This document shows, one piece after another, positions 58,160 to 64,000 of a stretch of 64,000 nt of DNA; positions within the stretch are counted from its first letter, which is position 1, and each line of letters begins with the position of its first letter. The notes beneath the pieces were generated by a model. It was not told where the DNA came from and did not search any database. It saw only the letters and a program-made list of their open reading frames with translations. Made by a program: the position numbers and the translations under genes. The stretch is from Cervus elaphus (taxonomy: Eukaryota > Chordata > Mammalia > Artiodactyla > Cervidae), in NCBI RefSeq assembly GCF_910594005.1, contig NC_057825.1:52173037-52237036 (forward strand), in the 5' to 3' direction.

Positions 58160-58233
58160 AAAAGATGATGATGTAGAGCATCTTTTCATGTGTTTGTTAG
58201 CCATCTGTATGTCTTCTTTGGAGAAATGTCTGT

Positions 58234-58881
58234 TTAGTTCTTTGGCCCATTTTTTGATTGGTCATTTATTTTTCTGGAATTCAGCTGCAGGAGTTGCTTG
58301 TATATTTTTGAGATTAATCCTTTGTCTGTTTCTTCATTTGCTATTATTTTCTCCCAATCTGAGGGCTGTCTTTTCACCTTATTTATAGTTTCCTTTATAG
58401 TGCAAAAGCTTTTAAGTTTCATTAGGTCCCATTTGTTTAGTTTTGCTTTTATTTCCAATATTCTGGGGGGTGGGTCATAGAGGATCTTGCTGTGATTTAT
58501 GTCGGAGAGTGTTTTGCCTATGTTCTCCTCTAGGAGTTTTATAGTTTCTGGTCTTACATTTAGATCTTTAATCCATTTTGAGTTTATTTTTGTGTATGGT
58601 GTTAGAAAGTGTTCTAGTTTCATTCTTTTACAAGTGGTTGACCAGTTTTCCCAGCACCACTTGTTAAAGAGGTTGTCTTTTTTCCATTGTATATCCTTGC
58701 CTCCTTTGTCAAAGATAAGGTGTCCATAGGTTCGTGGATTTATCTCTGGGCTTTCAATTCTGTTCCATTGATCTATATTTCTGTCTTTGTGCCAGTACCA
58801 TACTGTCTTGATGACTGTGGCTTTGTAGTAGAGTCTGAAGTCAGGCAGGTTGATTCCTCCAGTTCCATTCTTCTTTCTCAA
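58234..58881 (-). pseudogene. L1 ORF2 segment in inverted part (215 codons)
   Basis: Open minus-strand frame covering ORF2 just upstream of the C-terminal region ('GGINLPDFRLYYKATVIKTV', 'NKWCWENW', 'LLEENIGKTLSDINHSKIL'). It stays open over 215 codons, so few mutations have built up since insertion. A shift near 58260 ends it. It is separated from its normal continuation by the inversion. Confidence 0.9.
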
Positions 58882-58910
58882 GATTACTTTGGCTACTCAT
58901 TATTAGAGAA

Positions 58911-59423
58911 ATGCAAATCAAAACCACAATGAGGTACCATTACACACCAGTCAGGATGGCTGCTATCCAAAAGTCTACAAACAATAAATGCTGGAGAGGG
59001 TGTGGAGAAAAGGGAACCCTCTTACACTGTTGGTGGGAATGCAAACTAGTACAGCCACTATGGACAACAGTGTGGAGATTTCTTAAAAAACTGGAAATAG
59101 AACTGCCATATGACCCAGCAATCCCACTTCTGGGCATACACACTGAGGAAACCAGATCTGAAAGAGACACGTGCACCCCAATGTTCATCGCAGCACTGTT
59201 TATAATAGCCAGGACATGGAAGCAACCTAGATGCCCATCAGCAGATGAATGGATAAGGAAGCTGTGGTACATATACACCATGGAATATTACTCAGCTATT
59301 AAAAATAATTCATTTGAACCAGTCCTAATGAGATGGATGAAACTGGAGCCCCTTATACAGAGTGAAGTAAGCCAGAAAGATAAAGAACATTACAGCATAC
59401 TAACACATATATATGGAATTTAG
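58911..59423 (+). pseudogene. L1 ORF2 C-terminal segment (170 codons, open)
   Basis: Open to the natural ORF2 stop. Contains the intact cysteine-rich motif 'CWRGCGEKGTLLHCWWEC' and ends 'HYSILTHIYGI'. This copy lacks the two-base deletion seen at 15.8 and 24.1 kb. No start, endonuclease or RT domain remains in this orientation. Confidence 0.92.
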
Positions 59424-59832
59424 AAAGATGGTAACGATAACCCTATACGCAAAACAGAAAAAGAGACACAGAAATACAGAACAGACTTTTGAACTCTGTG
59501 GGAGAAGGTGAGGGTGGGATGTTTTGAAAGAACAGCATGTATATTATCTATGGTGAAACAGATCACCAGCCCAGGTGGGATGCATGAGACAAGTGCTCCG
59601 CCCTGGTGCACTGGGAAGACCCAGAGGAATCGGGTGGAGAGGGAGGTGGGAGGGGGGATCGGGATGGGGAATACGTGTAAATCTATGGCTGATTCATATC
59701 AATGTATGACAAAACCCACTGAAATGTTATGAAGTGATTGGCCTCCAACTAATAAAAAAAAATAAAAAATAAAAAGCCAAAATAAATAAATAAAGAGAAA
59801 AAAGAAAAAAAAGATGATGATGTAATGGTGTG

Positions 59833-60013
59833 CTTCAGTCAGTTTAGTTCAGTCACTCAGTCATGTCCGACTCTTTGTGACCCCATGGTCTGCAGCACAC
59901 CAGGCTTCCTTGTCCAACACCAACTCCCAGAGCTTACTCAATCTCACATCCATTGAGTTGGCGATGCCATCCAACCACTTTATCCTCTGTTGTCCACTTC
60001 TCCTCCCACCTGC
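59833..60013 (-). mobile_element. BovB 3' terminus fragment (antisense)
   Basis: 'cagtttagttcagtcactcag' through 'ttggcgatgccatccaacca' to 'cacttctcctcccacctg'. About 180 bases, 5' truncated, starting nine bases after the L1 TSD. Confidence 0.9.
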
Positions 60014-60408
60014 TTACATAATCTTTACATTGATATCTCTAGTTCTCCATTGCTAAACAAATTTATTTGTTAACAAAAGAGAGGATCACTAGAAATTCTT
60101 ACTTATCTTCCATTCTTTGAGTTAAAATAAACGTAGCATTCTGTTGTACTGCTCATCTAGAGATTTTTATCCCATTATATGAGACTGTGGCATCCCATAT
60201 ACAATGTAGTCTGAAGGAAATTAATAAAATCAGTGTGTCCTTTTGTTCTAATTTCTTAGAGAAAGAAAGTGTTTCTCAAGTAGAATAGGATAGGATAAAA
60301 TTATCAACGGCAAATATGTGGTAAAAAAAACTCTAAAAGATTGTCAGAGAGCCTTGTTTCTCTACTTTGATTAAAATAGTCTCACTTTTTTATATGTTAA
60401 TCTTATGT
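60014..60408. other. Unrecognised AT-rich DNA
   Basis: No gene or named repeat recognised. Confidence 0.5.
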
Positions 60409-60618
60409 TAAGGCTGTAAATTGTCCCCCGGCTTGTTTAACTATATGCAGATTGCATCCTGCAAAATGCCAGGCTGGATGACTCATAAACTGGAATCAAG
60501 TTTGCTGGGAGAAATATCAACAATCTCAGATATGCAGAGAATAACACTCTAATAGAAAATGAAGAGGAAATAAAGAGACTCTTGATGAAGGTGAAAGAGG
60601 AGTGAAAAAGCTGGTTTA

Positions 60619-61301
60619 AGAACTGCCATATGACCCAGCAATCCCACTTCTAGGCAGACACACCGAGGAAACCAGATCTGAAAGAGACACGTGAACCCCA
60701 ATGTTCGTCACAGCACTGTTCATAATAGCCAGGACATGGAAGCAACCTAGATGCCCATCAGCAGATGAATGGATAAGGAAGCTGTGGTACATATACACCA
60801 TGGAATATTATTCAGCCATTAAAAATAATTCATTTGAATCAGTTCTAATGAGATGGATGAAACTGGAGCCCATTATACAGAGTGAAGTAAGCCAGAAAGA
60901 TAAAGAACATTACAGCATACTAACATATATATATGGAATTTAGAAAGATGGTAATGATAACCCTATATGCAAAACAGAAAAAGAGACACAGAAATACAGA
61001 ACAGACTTTTGGACTCTGTGGGAGAAGGCAAGGGTGGGATGTTTCGAGAGAATAGCATGTATATTATCTATGGTGAAACAGATCACCAGCCCAGGTGGGA
61101 TGCATGAGACAAGGGCTCGGGCCTGGTGCACTGGGAAGACCCAGAGGAGTCGGGTGGAGAGGGAGGTGGGAGGGGGGATCGGGATTGGGAATACATGTAA
61201 CTCCATGGCTGATTCATATCAATGTATGACAAAACCCACTGCAATGTTGTGAAATAATTAACCTCCAACTAATAAAAATAAATGAAAAAAAAAAAAAAAA
61301 A
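60619..61301 (+). mobile_element. L1 3' end nested in BovB
   Basis: 5'-truncated bovine-type L1 starting 'gaactgccatatgacccag', with ORF2 to 60943, 3' UTR with G-rich tract (61150-61185) and an A tail to 61302. No TSD is visible; instead about 15-20 bases of the host BovB (between 'ctggtttaa' and 'actaagacc') are missing, suggesting a target-site deletion. Confidence 0.93.
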
Positions 61302-61469
61302 ACTAAGACCACGGCATTTGGTCCCATCACTTCATGGCAAATAGATGGGGAAAAAGTGAAAACAGTGACAGATTTTATTTTCTTGGGCTCCAAAATCACT
61401 GTGGATGGTGACAGCAGCCATGAAATTAAAGGACACTTGCTCCTTGGAAGGAAAACTATAAAAACCAAG

Positions 61470-61693
61470 GGGAAGGGGGAATGCATGCACGCATGCTAAG
61501 TTGCTTCAGTCGTGTCCAACTCTTTGCAACCTTATGGACTATAGCCCACCAGGTTCCTCTGTCCATGTGATTCTCCAGGCAAGAATACTGGAGTGGGTTG
61601 TCATACCCTTCTCCAGGGGATCTTCCCAGCTCAGGGATTGAATTCATGTCTCTTTCATCTCCTGAATTGGCAGGAGGGTCACCTGGGAAGCCC
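61470..61693 (-). mobile_element. Bov-tA SINE (antisense) nested in BovB
   Basis: Full antisense unit preceded by a 'gcatgcacgcatgc' run, ending 'acctgggaagccc'. BovB resumes with 'gacaaacctata'. Confidence 0.9.
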
Positions 61694-62116
61694 GACAAAC
61701 CTATACAGTGTATTAAAAAACAAGAGACACCACTTTGGTGTCTATGGGCTAAGATCCATATAGTCAAAGCTATTTTTTTTTTCCCCGGGAGTCTTATATG
61801 GATGTGAGAGTTGGACCTTAAAGAAGGCTGAATGCTGAAGAATTGATGCTTTTGGACTGTGGAGGAGACTCCTGAGAGTCTCTTGGACTGCAGGGAGATC
61901 AAATCAGTCAATCCTAAAGGAAATCAACTCTGGATATTCATTGAAAGAACTGATGTTCCAATGCTTTTGTCACCTGATGGGAAGAGCTGACTCATTAGAA
62001 AAGACCCTGATGCTGGGAAAGATTGAAGGCAGGAGGAGAAGTGATGACAGAGTATGAGGTAGTTGGATGGCCTTACGGACTCAATGGATATGAGTTTGAG
62101 CAAACTTAAGGAGCTA

Positions 62117-62353
62117 GTCGGGAAGATTCCTTGGAGAAGGGATAGGCTACCCATTCCAGTGTTCTTGGGCTTCCCTTGTGGCTCAGCTGGTAAAGAAATT
62201 GCCTGCAATGCAGAAGACCTGGGTTCAGTGCTTGGGTTGGGAGGATCCCCGGAGAAGGGAAAGGCTACCCACTCCAGTATTTTGGACTAAAGAATTCCAT
62301 GGACAGCCCATGGGATCACAAAGAGTCAGACACGACTGAGCAACTTTCACTCG
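62117..62353 (+). mobile_element. Bov-tA dimer nested in BovB
   Basis: A partial first unit ('cgggaagattccttggagaa' to 'ccagtgttctt') is followed at about 62167 by a full unit with 'gggcttcccttgtggctcag'. A short direct repeat 'ggagcta' flanks it (62110-62116 and 62354-62360). The junction is at the same position as in the dimer at 3121. Confidence 0.9.
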
Positions 62354-62441
62354 GGAGCTAATGAAGTGCAGGGAAGCCTGGTGTGCTGCAGTCCACGGGA
62401 ATGCAAAGACTCAGACACCGCTTAGCCACTGAACAACAGCA

Positions 62442-62726
62442 ACTATCTTATACCAAGTAAAGAAAGAAGTTGGGGACGGTATGACTTGTCACTACTGTGT
62501 ATCTATGGAACAATGATTAAAGAAAGCCTTGGAAGATTGGAGTTGGGTTTTTCATATTAGTAACACGTACAGTGAGGCAGATGGAATTTGCAAAGTAGTT
62601 AGTGATTTCAATCTTGAGCAAGATAATAAAACAGATAATCAAAGAGATGATTGGCAGGACACCTAGAGAATTGGGAATCACCATGAGAGATGCAAAATGG
62701 AAAATGCGGGAAATATCAAAGATTTT
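62442..62726. other. Unrecognised DNA
   Basis: No gene or named repeat. The minus-strand frame at 62517-62762 has no motif I know. Confidence 0.45.
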
Positions 62727-62789
62727 AAAAACATCACTACAATATTGTAAAATAGCCTCCAATTAAAATAAATAAATTATTTTTTTTAA
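62727..62789 (+). mobile_element. L1 3' terminus fragment
   Basis: 'acatcactacaatattgtaaa' and 'agcctccaattaaaataaa' match the last ~60 bases of the bovine-type L1 3' UTR seen at 10980-11040. Extreme 5' truncation. Confidence 0.75.
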
Positions 62790-63106
62790 GTGTGTAGATC
62801 AAGATCTAGAAATATATTTATTGCATTCTAGGAACTGAAAAAAAAAGTTTGTCTAGCCTTAAGATAAGTAAATTATTGATATCAGATGTGTGAGAGAGAT
62901 AGGACTGACAGGACAAGCTAATGATTCTGTATATTGCTTTTTTTTTATTAATTTTTATTGGCATATAGTTGCTTTACAGTGTATGTTAGTTTCTGCTGTA
63001 CAACAAAAACACCAGCTGTATGCTTATATACATACCCTGTATTTTGGATTTCCTTCCCACTTAGGTCACCACAAAGCACTGAATACAGTTCCCTGTGCTA
63101 TATAGT

Positions 63107-63316
63107 GCATGCATGCCCAGTGCCTCAAGTTGTGTTTGACTCTGTGACCCCATGGACTGTAGCCTGTCAGGCTCCTCTGTCCATGAAATTCTCCAGGCAA
63201 GAATACTGGAGAGGCTTGCCATTTCATTCTCCAGGGGATCTTCCCAACTCAGGGATTGAACACATATCTCCTGCCTTAGCAGGCAGATTCTTTACCACTG
63301 AGCATCTGGGAAGCCA
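63107..63316 (-). mobile_element. Bov-tA SINE (antisense) nested in L1
   Basis: Full antisense unit from the tail 'cctcaagttgtgtttgactc' to the reversed tRNA head 'gattctttaccactgagc'. A weak direct repeat ('gctatatagt' / 'gctcctcagt') may be the decayed TSD. Confidence 0.9.
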
Positions 63317-63352
63317 TGCTCCTCAGTAGGTTCTCATTAGTTATCTTTTTTA

Positions 63353-63480
63353 TGTGTGCTCAGTCACTCAGTTGTGTCTGACTCTTTGTGACCCTTTGGA
63401 CTATATCCTCCAGACTCCTCTGCCCATGGGATTTTTCAGGCAATAATACTGAACTGGGTTGCCATTTCCTCCTCCATGGT
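63353..63480 (-). mobile_element. Bov-A monomer (antisense) nested in L1
   Basis: Tail and body only ('gctcagtcactcagttgtgtc' to 'gccatttcctcctccatgg'), without the tRNA head, like the copy at 55848. A weak 11-base direct repeat flanks it. Confidence 0.88.
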
Positions 63481-63650
63481 ACCTATTTTACACACAGTAT
63501 CAACGATGTATATATAGGAATCTCAATCTCCCATTTCATCCCACCCTCCCTTTCCCCCTTGATATATATGTTTGTTATTTTCATCTGTGTCTTTATTTCT
63601 GCTCTGCAAATAAATTTGTCTACACCGTTTTTCTAGATTACGCATGCAGG

Positions 63651-64000
63651 CATTAATACATGAAATTTGATTTTATAGGAGTCCCAGAAGAAGAAGAGAA
63701 TGTATGTTATCTTAAATTCAATGAAAAACTCTGAAAACTTTTCAGAAAAGAAATTATAAGGTTAGTTTTGTGATTTTACCAAAACCTTACACACCATAGT
63801 AAGATGAAACTATTAAAACAAATACATTTGTAAAGCAGGAGATCCATTAGAAAGATATTATAGTAATTCATCTTGTTGACTACAAAATTAAATATACACA
63901 ACCTAAATTTTGATTTATGTTTTATCCCATGGAAATTCTTAGGATTTCAAACCCTATAGGCAGCATCTCAAGAGACCCTGAGAGAACTGTTCTGAGGAGG
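63651..64000. other. Unrecognised DNA to window end
   Basis: No gene or clear repeat recognised. 'ggagtcccagaagaagaagaga' at about 63680 faintly recalls old LINE sequence, but I would not call it. Confidence 0.4.

Larger units (their letters stand above)
58160..59824 (+). mobile_element. L1 with long inverted 5' segment and TSD
   Basis: Left part (58176-58895) is L1 ORF2 in antisense; right part (58896-59808) is L1 in sense, ending in 3' UTR with a G-rich tract and an A-rich tail. In a normal L1 the two parts are adjacent, with fewer than ten bases missing. A perfect 16-bp TSD 'aaaagatgatgatgta' (58160-58175 and 59809-59824) proves a single insertion. The target 'tt/aaaa' fits the L1 endonuclease. 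This is a classic twin-priming product. Confidence 0.96.
60409..62441 (+). mobile_element. BovB LINE carrying three later insertions
   Basis: Plus-strand BovB fragments at 60409-60618, 61302-61469, 61694-62116 and 62354-62441 join in the correct order from RT ('aaggctgtaaattgtc') to the 3' end. The gaps hold an L1, an antisense Bov-tA and a Bov-tA dimer. In the YADD region 'ctcagatatgcagagaataac' the Tyr and Ala codons survive, but the Asp codons are damaged. Confidence 0.9.
62939..63650 (-). mobile_element. L1 3' UTR (older), split by two SINEs
   Basis: Antisense L1 tail: T run, 'ggcatatagttgctttacagtg', 'ttagtttctgctgtacaac', 'gttccctgtgctatatagt' (to about 63106), continuing 'aggttctcattagttatctt' (63327-63352) and 'cacacagtatcaacgatgtat' (63485-63650). 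Two SINEs occupy the gaps. Confidence 0.82.

Noticed and set aside
58176..59808. Two convergent L1 copies meeting by chance
   Set aside because: A single perfect TSD encloses both halves, and they are adjacent in normal L1 order, so one twin-primed insertion explains them better.

Overview
This is a stretch of nuclear DNA from a ruminant artiodactyl, almost certainly a bovid. The diagnosis rests on repeats: about two dozen tRNA-Glu-derived Bov-tA/Bov-A SINE units, at least ten BovB (RTE-type) LINE segments, bovine-type L1 copies sharing one 3' UTR, and older cetartiodactyl CHR-type SINEs. The species cannot be told from the window. Family names are given from memory of consensus sequences; no repeat library was searched.

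I found no host protein-coding gene, functional RNA gene or CRISPR-like array. The open frames longer than about 100 codons are mostly pieces of LINE ORF2 or lie antisense to LINEs and SINEs; the rest are short and unrecognised. The window behaves as intergenic or deep intronic AT-rich DNA. I see no undescribed functional system; the interest lies in how the mobile elements are built and nested.

Layout: 1-0.9 kb, an older L1 3' end (minus). 3-9.2 kb, Bov-tA units, a BovB whose inverted 5' portion abuts its own 3' terminus, and an ancient L1 broken by a hAT-like fragment and a SINE. 9.7-11.1 kb, a 5'-truncated L1 (plus). 11-14 kb, mostly unrecognised. 14.1-17.1 kb, the 5' part of an older L1 (minus) split by a younger L1 with target-site duplications (TSDs). 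17-23 kb, mostly unrecognised with four SINEs. 23.3-24.7 kb, a CHR-type SINE split by an L1 with a 5' inversion. 26.2-34.2 kb, a cluster of antisense BovB carrying SINE insertions, and an AT-rich region around 29.6-30.3 kb. 34.3-43.5 kb, unrecognised DNA, SINEs, a solo-LTR-like block (39.5-40.2 kb), a tRNA-Glu-like relic and an L2 tail. 44.0-47.8 kb, an old L1 (plus) split by a BovB and a SINE. 49.3-49.9 kb, a short L1 with a perfect 18-bp TSD. 51.6-54.2 kb, two BovB segments (plus). 55.5-57.6 kb, AT-rich repeats and L1 tails. 58.2-59.8 kb, a second inverted L1 with a perfect 16-bp TSD. 60.4-62.4 kb, a BovB interrupted by an L1 and SINEs. 62.9-63.7 kb, an L1 3' end split by two SINEs.

The elements relate as copier and copied. 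L1 and BovB encode endonuclease/reverse transcriptase machinery, and Bov-tA/Bov-A share the BovB 3' tail and are thought to use BovB machinery. Every LINE here is truncated or broken by stops and frameshifts, so none looks able to move on its own.
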